A DNA stretch of 64,000 nucleotides. It comes from Leishmania mexicana MHOM/GT/2001/U1103 (lineage: Eukaryota; Euglenozoa; Kinetoplastea; Trypanosomatida; Trypanosomatidae). Below, piece by piece: positions 1 through 8,742 of this stretch (positions are counted from its first letter, which is position 1; each line of letters starts with the position of its first letter). Both the position numbers and the translations under genes were made by a program. The notes under the pieces are model-generated. The model saw only the letters and a program-made list of their open reading frames with translations. It made no database searches and was not told where the DNA came from. Location of the stretch: positions 1-64,000 of the forward strand of contig NC_018315.1 of assembly GCF_000234665.1 (NCBI RefSeq). Direction: 5' to 3'.

Positions 1-102
1 CCCTAACCCTAACCCTAACCCTAACCCTAACCCTAACCCTAACCCTAACCCTAACCCTAACCCTAACCCTAACCCTAACCCTAACCCTAACCCTAACCCT
101 AA
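1..102. repeat. Telomeric repeat array, 17 x CCCTAA
   Basis: Seventeen uninterrupted CCCTAA units begin at base 1. The C-rich strand reads 5' to 3' inward, so this is a left chromosome end. TTAGGG-type telomeres are standard in trypanosomatids. The array is probably truncated by assembly, because real arrays are much longer. Confidence 0.98.
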
Positions 103-2729
103 CACACGCACACAACAACCTTTAATAGACCACACACACCAAGGGATAACAGCAACACATCCACAGCCATAACCACAACCATCACCATCACAATCCTGCA
201 CACAGGTCTGCTTATAACGCAGCAGCAGCGCCAACAACTCACAACACACACAAATACAGCAGCAGGTTAAGCACACACAACACGAAGTGTAGCCAGCGCA
301 GTCGGGCAGTGGGCGTTCCTCTTCATGCCCCACCACGTCACAGAGGCAAGGCGCACAAGCACACCGGCACACAGACGCACATTCTAACCACAGCGTGGCG
401 GGTAGAGAAGAGCATCCCAGCGAATTTCTGTTTCCTCTTCTGTGTCTTTGCAGGTCGCAGTCTTCTTCACGGCAACGCTGCAGACAACGTGTGCAACTTT
501 CCTATCGCTGCCCCGAGTTCAGCTGCACCCCAAACTGCACACCCTTTGCTTCGCAGCTGCGGTGCACACACGTCATGGTCTTCGCCTTTCAGCGTCGGCC
601 GAGGGCAACGCGCCTCCACAAGGAAGCTGTGCTGCGCAACATCAGTGCAGCAGCCGTTTGTGTTCCAAGTAGCCGTCAGAGCAATCCATTGCAGTCTGGT
701 GTGCACAGACTGCCCTACGTCAGGGAGCACGCTAGAGCTCATCAAGTCGATGGCGACCACAGGAGCGAGAGAGATGTGCAGCCGGTGCTTGCAACTCTTT
801 AGTCACGCCACGCGTTCAAGGCAAGACGGAGGCAGGCCCTTGCTGGCATCACCCAAGACTCACTGAGTGTGCGAGAGAGGCAAGGCCACTGCAACGGTGC
901 TGGTAAGACCGATGCGGGGAGCAGCAAAGGCGCCCCCTTGCAAGCCCTGCTCTGCGGGGGCCGGTGGATAGTTTCCAGGTGGACTACAGGCAGTCAGAAA
1001 GAGAGATTACCAGCGGCAAGCGAAGCGCAGCGTGTGCACCCACAGTTGCCGCCGTCGAGTGCATAATTGGCTGACAGTGCACCTGAAATGGAAACGGCTC
1101 CTGCGGTGGCGGCACTCACTTCTGCAGCACACGACCTGCAGTGGCGGCTGGACAGGCCGATGCCTGCATGAGGATACGCAGCACTCCACTGGGCGCCCCA
1201 GTTGCATCAGTTGCGGCTGCTCTGTAGACGGTGACAGCGTACGTGCCACTCGCCAAAACCAAAGGAGTAAACGACATGCGAGGGGACAAAGAAAAAGCCG
1301 CAAAAGGCGAGAAGAGCAGAGGGTGAGTTGCTGGATTCCGAAATGCGTCGAAGAGATGCGCGCAAGCACCTGCATGATAACGGGATATACATCTCTCTCT
1401 GCCGTTGCCTGGCGTTGGTTCACACGACCACAACAAAACGCATCAGAACACTGTCACGTTCGCCTGTGTATATGCGCGCGTCGAGTGTCATGCCCCCGTC
1501 CCGTTGGAGATGGTGTCACTATGCAACGAATCAGTGGGGAGAAAACCCCCCACCCTTACACGTACACGTGGGGGTGGCGCTGTGGATTGAATGAGGGTAA
1601 AGAAGTACCGTACCTGCTGGTGTTTGCGTTTAGTGTTAGCCAGCGCTGTCTACTCTGTGGTGGTGTTGGGAAGGTTGGTTCCTTGGTATTGTCTGACGCT
1701 TGTGACCTACCGTTTCGCTTGTTGTTTTCCCCTTTGGGTATTTTGCATCTGCTTGAGTAGGGGCATCCTGTTTATTCTCCTTTGGTGCGGTGCGGCGCCA
1801 CCCCCCCCCCCCTACACACACACGCATCGAGCAGCGGTGTCTGTGTCAGCTGTGGTGCCTTTGCTTTGCTCAAGCTAGCGAACCATGTGGCCTGCCTTCT
1901 GACTGCCATATCCATGATGCAGAAAAGCAAGGGTTCGGCAAATCTATGGGGGTTGTTCGTATATGACTGCCATGCCACAAAGAGCCCCCGCTCTTCGCAC
2001 GGATCAATTCACTAGTCCAAACGTGTCATGGACGTCATACGGGGCGAAGCTTCCTAGTTGAGTGCCAACACCAGGAGGAATGTTTTTGACCTTCCCTTTT
2101 GTTTTCTCTTTTTGATCACGAAGGGCTGTGGTACGTATTGTCTGATCCCCACCTACGCTTGTTGAAAGAAGTTGCGACATGAGTTGTGTCTATCTGCTTC
2201 GCTGCGCACCCTATTTGGGGGAGTTTTCCTATGGGCACGCCGCCGAAGGCATCTTTAAGCGCGGTGGGAGATGCACTGGTGGCGAAGTTATTAGCCCTGG
2301 TTTAGCGGCAGACTGCTGTGAAACATTCAAGCATCCAAGGTGTGTGTGTGTGTGTGTGTGTGTGTGCAAGTGAAATATACGGCGGGCGAAGAGCACGGGG
2401 TTAGACACTGATTACTCTCTGTTGTTGTAGAGGTGATTTTTTAAGAAACAAAGGACACAAATGGGCTGGCCCCACCCGCAGACATTTTGATTCGCTGGGA
2501 AGCTGCACTGGCTGGGCGCTACGATATTCAAAGCTTTCTAAACGAAGAGGCAAATATAATCTATTCAGTACGCTTCAGTACTCAGGGTCGCGTGCGGTAA
2601 GTGTAGCCGGCTATGTTGGTGTTGGCCATGTCTTCTAGATGCACCCTCTTCATGATGTTCTTTTTGTTGTGCTCCGGGCTTGAGTATATGCTTTGTCCCA
2701 CATTCGAACCCTGTGGCGCAGGTTTGAAA
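103..2729. other. Subtelomeric region without a convincing gene
   Basis: The first about 200 bases after the telomere are rich in CA and ACA motifs, as expected for telomere-associated sequence. Open frames at 309-866 and 1032-1760 overlap other frames, show no domain, and do not have the codon pattern of the genes further in. A C-run lies at about 1800-1812 and a TG microsatellite at 2341-2366. If the downstream genes form one unit, its transcription start should lie here, but trypanosomatid RNA polymerase II promoters have no motif I can read. Confidence 0.6.
2341..2366. repeat. TG dinucleotide microsatellite
   Basis: An uninterrupted TG run of about 12 units in the subtelomeric spacer. 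Such tracts are common in Leishmania spacers. Confidence 0.9.
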
Positions 2730-3584
2730 ATGTACAGAGAAAGACTGATTGCGTTCTACGACCGCTACAATCCAGCATGCTTGGATTCTGTTGATGAAAT
2801 CTTGGAAATCTTCGAAGGTCGCGAAGAAGGGCTTTTTCGAGTATTAGCGGAAAAGTATGGAGCACAAGAACTGCTTGCTGGCTCACAGGGCAAAACGAGG
2901 GCTCTGTTGTCCACTGGTGAACCGGTCCATCACCGCGGGAAGTGGCGTACGTCGGAGTTAGATAAGCTGACCAACGTACGTGGCTCGTCATTCTGTGATG
3001 TTTGTGAGCGCCTAAGTGAAGCCCTCCGAGCCAAAAGCGAGGAAGTTACGCGTTTGATGTCGAGGGTTAAGGCTATGGAAGGCCGGCTTAAACAGTGCAG
3101 TGCTATGCACGCGTCTGTTGCAGCTCCTGAACAAAGCGGACGAAGCAACTCAGAGCTAACCTGTGTTAATCGGGACTTGTCAGAGAAGCTTAGAAGCTGC
3201 GAAAACGCGAATTTCAACCTGAGCGCAAGGAACCGTGAACTCCGCAAGGAGGTTGTGGTGTTGCAGGCGGAAAATGAAGCTCTACGTCGACAGAAAGGGA
3301 ACGATGAGGACACTTTAGAGCATCTGCGAGAGCTGATTCGTGAAAGTGAACGGAAAGAGCGTCGTCTCCTGGAGAGGGTGGCTGCGCGGGAGCTGGAAGC
3401 CGGGTCGCCGTTGCATGAAAGCGAATTTCAGGAGATTATTCGCAGCAGCCAACAGCATTTGACGGCCTTTTACGAGGAAAAGATGTGTGCTATGCAGGCC
3501 GAGATGGATCGTTTCTACGCTCACGCATCGGCGTGCATCCAAGAGAAGGATACTATTATTGAAGCGTTGAAGGAAACAACGTAG
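2730..3584 (+). CDS. Coiled-coil protein, kinetoplastid-specific type
   Basis: The frame is open from an ATG at 2613, but I prefer the ATG at 2730. The 39 residues before it are hydrophobic and cysteine-rich and unlike the rest, while the protein from MYRERLIAFYDRYNP onward begins with a motif I recognise. This is a short helical block (RLxxFYxxYNP ... EIFxGREExLFxxLxxKYG), seen at the start of many kinetoplastid coiled-coil proteins. About 200 residues of predicted coiled coil follow, dense in E, K, R, L and Q with heptad spacing, and no enzymatic motif is present. Length from 2730 is 284 residues. A cytoskeletal or flagellar scaffold is a guess. Its third codon positions look richer in A/T than those of genes further inward. 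If the upstream ATG is used, the extension could act as a signal anchor. Confidence 0.8.
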   Translation: MYRERLIAFYDRYNPACLDSVDEILEIFEGREEGLFRVLAEKYGAQELLAGSQGKTRALLSTGEPVHHRGKWRTSELDKLTNVRGSSFCDVCERLSEALRAKSEEVTRLMSRVKAMEGRLKQCSAMHASVAAPEQSGRSNSELTCVNRDLSEKLRSCENANFNLSARNRELRKEVVVLQAENEALRRQKGNDEDTLEHLRELIRESERKERRLLERVAARELEAGSPLHESEFQEIIRSSQQHLTAFYEEKMCAMQAEMDRFYAHASACIQEKDTIIEALKETT

Positions 3585-3934
3585 AGACGGCAGTCTTTGT
3601 TGTACATTAGTGGTGTTGGTGTTTTTTTTTCGTGTTCTCCTTGCTGGATTCAGACAGTGAGCATTCCAAGAAGCAAAGCATGAACAAAAAGGACTTTCAG
3701 CCTTTTTCTCAGAAAACTGATGGTCATCGACTGATTTTTTTTTTCGTGACCACTGTGTCTTTCGGGAATTTTCTCCTGGTGCTCTTTCCCTCTCTGTGAG
3801 AGACGGCGTCATCATCTGCCGTTGCGCTAGTACGGCTTTGTGCCTACATCATGTGTTTCCTCCCTGGCATCTTTACTTTTTGTTGGATCTGTTTTTTTCC
3901 TTGATCTTCCTTGAAGTTTAGTGGCGTGAAGTGA
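3585..3934. other. Intergenic spacer
   Basis: The spacer holds several T-runs (3619-3629, 3736-3746) and the pyrimidine tract that serves the next gene (3871-3913). No gene is seen. Confidence 0.8.
3871..3916 (+). promoter_or_regulatory. Predicted trans-splice acceptor for the Erv46-like gene
   Basis: A T-rich tract (about 3871-3913) is followed by the first AG at 3915-3916, leaving an 18-base 5' UTR before the ATG at 3935. The prediction rests on position and composition only. Confidence 0.5.
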
Positions 3935-5128
3935 ATGCGGCATCGACGAAGTGTGCTTGCAGCTGAGGTGGAGCCGCCGGTTGCGCGCACGGCAATCTCA
4001 CAGCACATCGCGAATGTCGATATGTTCCCGAAGCCTAAGGAAGATTATCAGCGCGAGCAAACGAGATGGGGCGCTGTTCTTAGCGTTGCCACTGTGTCTA
4101 TTGTGATTATTCTCGTGTTGTGGGAAGGCGCCGCTTACCTAAGAGGGCGGGACGCGTATGATACAGATATTTCTCTCGACAGAGGGCTTTCAGAGGATAT
4201 GCCGGTACACTTCGACGTTTTTTTCCCGTTTATGCCTTGCAATCGTCTTAGCATTGACGTTGTTGACACAACGGGGATGGCGAAGTTCAACTATACAGGC
4301 ACGCTGCACAAACTTCCCACTGCACTTGACGGCAGAGTCCTGTACAAAGGAAGCTTGAAGGATCTCGACAATGCAATGGAGACGGAGGAAGCGCGCAATG
4401 GTACCAAATGCCGGCCGTGCCCACCATCTGCCTTTGATGGAGTAGCCGCAGAAGTCCGCAGTGCCGCAGTGTCGAAGTGCTGTGATACCTGTGAGAGCGT
4501 CTTGGACTTGTACAAGGAACTGGGAAAGGGGATTCCAGGCACTGAGTACCTTCCGCAGTGCCTGGAGCAGTTGTACCAGCAAGCGAGCGGGTGCAATGTG
4601 GTGGGCTCGCTCGACTTGAAAAAGGTTCATGTCACAGTCATATTTGGTCCTAGACGTACCGGCCGTTTTTACTCTCTGAAGGATGTGATTCGACTGGATA
4701 CCTCTCATTCCATCAGAAAACTGCGCATTGGGGACGAGGCAGTGGAACGGTTTTCAAAGAATGGTGTGGCGGAGCCGCTCTCTGGTCACAAGTCGTTTTC
4801 GAAGACTTACTCGGAGACACGGTACTTAGTGAAGGTGGTTCCCACAACTTACAGAAAAACGAAGAAAAGAAACGCAAAGGCTTCCACCTATGAGTATAGT
4901 GCCCAGTGGAGCAAGCGGACGATTGTGGTGGGCTTTGCTGGTGCAGTCCCTGCTGTTCTGTTCGAGTTTGAGCCTGCTCCTATTCAGGTGAACAATGTGT
5001 TCGAGCGACAGCCTTTCTCGCATTTCGTGGTGCAGCTCTGCGGTATCGTAGGTGGATTGTTCGTTGTTCTGGGATTTATCGACAATGTTGTCGACTGGGC
5101 TGTCGCTTTTGAGAGGTGGAAACGGTAG
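3935..5128 (+). CDS. Erv46/ERGIC3-like ER-Golgi cargo receptor
   Basis: The 397-residue product has the plan of the ERGIC/Erv41-Erv46 family, which cycles between the ER and early Golgi in COPII/COPI vesicles and sorts membrane and luminal cargo. A short cytosolic N-terminus (residues 1-45) is followed by a membrane segment at about 46-68 (VLSVATVSIVIILVLWEGAAY), a luminal domain to about 355, a second membrane segment near 365-388, and a short basic cytosolic tail. The luminal cysteine motif CCDTCESV (about residue 187) closely matches the CCxTC signature of Erv46/ERGIC3 rather than Erv41. The tail ends in WKR and has no clear KKxx retrieval signal. In yeast the partner is Erv41, and no partner is encoded nearby. 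The start is the first ATG after a predicted splice acceptor at 3915-3916. Confidence 0.88.
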   Translation: MRHRRSVLAAEVEPPVARTAISQHIANVDMFPKPKEDYQREQTRWGAVLSVATVSIVIILVLWEGAAYLRGRDAYDTDISLDRGLSEDMPVHFDVFFPFMPCNRLSIDVVDTTGMAKFNYTGTLHKLPTALDGRVLYKGSLKDLDNAMETEEARNGTKCRPCPPSAFDGVAAEVRSAAVSKCCDTCESVLDLYKELGKGIPGTEYLPQCLEQLYQQASGCNVVGSLDLKKVHVTVIFGPRRTGRFYSLKDVIRLDTSHSIRKLRIGDEAVERFSKNGVAEPLSGHKSFSKTYSETRYLVKVVPTTYRKTKKRNAKASTYEYSAQWSKRTIVVGFAGAVPAVLFEFEPAPIQVNNVFERQPFSHFVVQLCGIVGGLFVVLGFIDNVVDWAVAFERWKR

Positions 5129-5649
5129 ATGAGTTACTTTGTCTCTCCGCCCTCTCTATGTGGGCCTCAAAATCTCAAGAGAACAATCGGAGGCTGCTGA
5201 AGGTTCTGCTACGACTATGTTACTCGAACAAACGATTACTATATGTTTTGCGTTTTGTGTCATCTGAAAAGGCGTCCGAATTGCGAATTAAACTCGCTGG
5301 GGATCGGCGATATTTGAGTAGCACAAGAGATCGACAGCATATGACCACTGTGGAGGCAGGCAGTGCCAGTCTTCTTTTTTTTTGCCAAATTTGCCCTCGA
5401 TGCCCTCGCCTCTTTTTTTTCGTTTCTATCTACTTATTCATGCACGGTACTTGTTTCTATGAGCCCTCTATCATAGCACGGATTTGGGGGTGTCTGCATA
5501 TAAGTGGTTTGCTGCCCGTCTCACAAGAAAAAGAACGCGTTTCTGGGAGCTGGCACAACAGAAGGGGGTTGTGCATGAGGAGCGGTCCAATAGTACGCAA
5601 GTCAGTTTAGCACTGCTAGTAGGCTAGGTTTCGGATACTGGTAACGTCC
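5129..5649. other. Intergenic spacer
   Basis: The spacer contains two T-rich tracts, 5371-5384 and 5405-5439. The second is the likelier signal for trans-splicing of the next gene, with the first AG at 5462-5463. No gene is seen. Confidence 0.7.
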
Positions 5650-6573
5650 ATGCTCCGCTCTCGTTTTCTTCGCTGTGCGCTCACCGGTGCGGCGAAGGTA
5701 CCGGAGCAACTGCCTGATTGGGCCATCGAAAAGCGCACTTACCTGAGCTTGGCACTCGACCGATGGGCACTTAAAGTGCAGCGCTTCGCCATAAAGTTGA
5801 TCGCTGTCAGCGATCGCATGATGGGTGTGCAGCCGAAGGAGGAGCTCTATCGCATTCCGCGTCTCTTGAAGGTGAACGGGAAGCGGCCGACCGTCATGGA
5901 TAACTGCTTCATCGCACCAAGCGCTTTAGTCACCGGCGATGTGCATGTGGGGCGAAAGAATTATATCGGCTACAATGCCATTATCCGGGCTGAAGAGGGG
6001 GAGAGCATTCACCTTGGTGAAAGCTGCAACGTGCAGGAGAAGGCGATAGTCACGGGAAACACAACGGTGGGCAAGTGGACTACGATTGAGCCCATGGCCA
6101 TCGTCGAGTCTGCTGATATTGCGTCGTGCTCGTTTGTGGGAGCCAGCGCGATCGTCATGAAAGGTAGCAGTATCGAATCCGGCGCCATGCTGTGCGCGGC
6201 GAGCGTCTTGCAGTCTGGCGCGATTATCCCTTCCGGTGAGATGTGGGCCGGCAACCCGGCCCAGAAAGTGGCCGACCTCACGGAGAAAGAGAAGGATGCC
6301 ATTATCAAGGCGGCGAAGCACTCTGTCCTGCTCGCTATCGAGCACCACGACTCGTGGGAGCTTACCTGGGAGGAAATTGAGGACCAACGCGACGCTCGAG
6401 AGCTTTTTGCGCGGTACGCCGAAGGCAACCGGGAGCTGCGTGTCAAGGCCATGTACATCAAGGAGCCGCCGCGACCGAACCGAAAGAAGATGGGCCGCCG
6501 CACGCCACACGAGCTGGTCAACGGCAGCGAGAACTCTCCCGCAATGACTGAGAGTATTCACCAGGGCTACTAA
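5650..6573 (+). CDS. Gamma-carbonic-anhydrase-like left-handed beta-helix protein
   Basis: The 307-residue protein begins with a short arginine-rich stretch (MLRSRFLRC) that could be a mitochondrial presequence. Residues about 90-215 are built from hexapeptide repeats ([LIV]-G-x4) typical of the left-handed beta-helix of gamma-carbonic anhydrases, including VTGDVHVGRKNYIGYNAII, NVQEKAIV and the closing MWAGNPAQKV. In active family members three histidines bind zinc, one after NVQDG and two in the GHGAxLHGC stretch. Here these positions read T/V, K and E, and no histidine remains in residues 118-185. The protein is therefore probably not an active carbonic anhydrase. By analogy with plant and algal gamma-CA-like proteins it may be a structural part of mitochondrial complex I, which is an inference. 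A 90-residue charged C-terminal extension follows the helix. Confidence 0.85.
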   Translation: MLRSRFLRCALTGAAKVPEQLPDWAIEKRTYLSLALDRWALKVQRFAIKLIAVSDRMMGVQPKEELYRIPRLLKVNGKRPTVMDNCFIAPSALVTGDVHVGRKNYIGYNAIIRAEEGESIHLGESCNVQEKAIVTGNTTVGKWTTIEPMAIVESADIASCSFVGASAIVMKGSSIESGAMLCAASVLQSGAIIPSGEMWAGNPAQKVADLTEKEKDAIIKAAKHSVLLAIEHHDSWELTWEEIEDQRDARELFARYAEGNRELRVKAMYIKEPPRPNRKKMGRRTPHELVNGSENSPAMTESIHQGY

Positions 6574-7239
6574 AGGCCGGTGCTGTAGACTGTAACGTCG
6601 AAAGACGAAATCATGACTTGAGGCCACTGTCGTGAGCGTGTGCCGCCGGCTCTGCCCCCTCAAGATGTACTGTTCTTGCTTTCCTACGTTCGCACCACAA
6701 CAGAAAGAGACGAATGTCTGTCGTGATGATGGTGTCGTTCTTGAACGTGTGCGTTTCGTTGTTCTCTGCCGCATTACGGCTTATGCAGCTGTGGTTTCTG
6801 CAATTGTTCTCAGAGAATTTTCTTTTTTCCCCTGTAGGATCGATTTTTTTTCCTGCTCTGATTTGTGAGCGGAAACGAGTATCGTGGAAAGACACTATCC
6901 ACAAAGGAGAGCGACAATTATTGAGCCCTTCTCACTTCTTTTTGCTTTGCGGACTGAGCAAGGTGCTTTGTCTGTGCTTGCAATAAATGAAGTCACTCCT
7001 TAGCGCAGACGCAGATGAAATAGTGCCGGAGCTCTTGCTGAATGCAGGAGACAGCTTGTGGGCGCCTACCCAGACCCCTTTGAAATCACTATCGTCGCTT
7101 GTCTTCTCCCTTTGACTTCTCGTTTGTCTCAGGCCATCTTGCGCCACCATCGATGTGCAGTACCCTGTGACTATTTGGAGGGTCTTACTGTTTTAATTAC
7201 GCGTCCCGCTGCTTTCTGCCTATACAACAGACAAGGAAA
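6574..7239. other. Intergenic spacer
   Basis: The spacer has a pyrimidine tract at 6929-6953 and a stronger one at 7094-7130 that leads to a CAG. No gene is seen. Confidence 0.7.
7094..7132 (+). promoter_or_regulatory. Predicted trans-splice acceptor for the ABC ATPase gene
   Basis: A pyrimidine-rich stretch ends in CTCAG with the AG at 7131-7132, giving a 107-base 5' UTR. A second AG at 7229-7230 lies only 9 bases before the ATG and is less likely. Confidence 0.45.
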
Positions 7240-8145
7240 ATGGACTCCATCATATCCTGCGATAACATTCACAAGACGTACCTCCTCGGTGTCGAGGGTG
7301 TACCAGCGCTGCGTGGCGTGGATGTGGACATCAACCCTGGCGAACTTCTCGTGGTGTACGGCACGAGCGGCGGTGGTAAGAGCACGCTCCTCAACGTTCT
7401 CGGTACAATCGACACCCCGACAAAGGGAAATATGTTCCTTTTCGGAAAACGCGTGACAGATCAAACGCCGGACTCAGAGCTAGCAGCGCTGCGCTGCAAG
7501 CGCATTGGGTTTGTGTTTCAGTCGTTCAACCTCATCTCCACCATGGATGCACTGGGCAACGTGTCGCTGCCGATGATGATCAAAGGTTCGCTATCCGCAT
7601 CAGAGATCAAAAAGCGTGCCACGGTACTCCTCGAGGAGGTTGGTCTCGGGCATAGGTTGCACCACTTTCCATCCATGCTCTCTGGTGGGGAGCAGCAGCG
7701 CGTGACGATTGCCCGGGCTCTTGCCAATGAGCCGCAGATCTTGTTTCTCGATGAGCCCACAGGTGACCTGGACACCAAGAACACTCTCATCATCATGAAC
7801 ATTCTTCTGCGGCTGAACCGTGAGCGTGGTCTCACGATGGTGATGGTGACTCACGATGTGTACATGAAGCAGTACGCCCACCGCGTCATTTACATCCGCG
7901 ATGGCAAGGTGAGCACCACCGAAACCGTCCACAGTAGTGTTCGCCAGCGAGCTTGGAATGAGCTGCAGGAATCCCTGCGCAAGACAGACACCGGGACAGA
8001 GGAACAGAAGACATCTACCACCGAGCAGCGCACCCCTCAGGACTACGCCACATTCTCGGCACAAGGTCCGCTGAATCTGGATGAGGACCCAGAAATGCAG
8101 CAGGTGGTCGATGTGCTTTTCGGGCCTCAGCAGGCCCGAGTCTAA
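7240..8145 (+). CDS. ABC transporter ATP-binding protein, LolD/MacB-like, no membrane domain
   Basis: A 301-residue single nucleotide-binding domain with every ABC motif: Walker [10 protein letters not shown] (K47), Q-loop FQSFNL (Q94), signature LSGGEQQR (147-154), Walker [13 protein letters not shown] (D171, E172) and H-loop VTHD (H205). Sequence style and length resemble the bacterial LolD/FtsE/MacB group more than the large eukaryotic exporters, and the DEPTGDLDT continuation is typical of that group. There is no transmembrane segment, so the ATPase must pair with a separate permease or serve a non-transport role. The last about 75 residues are hydrophilic and rich in T, E and Q. Leishmania has a few such soluble half-ABC proteins. 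Substrate and location are unknown. Confidence 0.9.
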   Translation: MDSIISCDNIHKTYLLGVEGVPALRGVDVDINPGELLVVYGTSGGGKSTLLNVLGTIDTPTKGNMFLFGKRVTDQTPDSELAALRCKRIGFVFQSFNLISTMDALGNVSLPMMIKGSLSASEIKKRATVLLEEVGLGHRLHHFPSMLSGGEQQRVTIARALANEPQILFLDEPTGDLDTKNTLIIMNILLRLNRERGLTMVMVTHDVYMKQYAHRVIYIRDGKVSTTETVHSSVRQRAWNELQESLRKTDTGTEEQKTSTTEQRTPQDYATFSAQGPLNLDEDPEMQQVVDVLFGPQQARV

Positions 8146-8742
8146 AAAGGCGAGGCAGCGTCCTCTCTTCCTTTTTTTCTATATTTCCCTGCCTATTTCA
8201 CCGTTTTGTTTGTTTGCGCTGTTCTCGTTCAGTTTCCTTTTCTTTGTTGTGCTACTACAAGGTGGGCGTCCTGTAGTTCTCCGCTCTTCGCGTTTGCTCT
8301 CGTTGTCCCTCAGCTTTTCAAAGTGCTTTTCGCTTTCTTGTCATCGTTTTCCAGTGAAAGCATCCTTTTAGCATGTCGCTGGTCTTATTTAAAAAAAAGT
8401 GCACGACTCAAGAAAGATGTCGCCGACATCTTTTGCAAAAGAGACACCTTGTTGCTATCTCTCCTTGCCACTTCTTTGGGCTCCAAGTGACTTGTATCGA
8501 GTCGCTCAAGGAGTGCATCCGACGTCGAGAACCTCGTGTGTGCTCTACTCTCTGCATGCACAGCCGTGCGTCGCAGCCGATTGTGGCCAGCAAAGTGGCA
8601 CTTTCGTGTCCGTGAGCACTGATGTTTCCTGCCTCTTTCTTCAGAAAACGATCCTCCTGTCGCTCGCTTTGCAGCGTCTTCTGTATCTCCTGAACACGAA
8701 AATGACACGAGAAGGGCTGTAGAGGAAGAAAATGTCCTGAAG
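8146..8742. other. Intergenic spacer with strong pyrimidine tracts
   Basis: A long T/C-rich stretch runs from about 8160 to 8240, and a second tract, 8624-8642, ends in CAG at 8643-8644. The second is the likely splice acceptor of the helicase gene, leaving a 98-base 5' UTR. Short open frames here overlap each other and look random. Confidence 0.65.

Noticed and set aside
309..866. Open frame of 185 codons in the subtelomere
   Set aside because: It overlaps three other open frames, lacks any domain or coding-like codon pattern, and has no pyrimidine tract before it.
1032..1760. Open frame of 242 codons in the subtelomere
   Set aside because: It is rich in C, W and R, as random translation gives, and overlaps reverse-strand frames of similar length. 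No recognisable motif.
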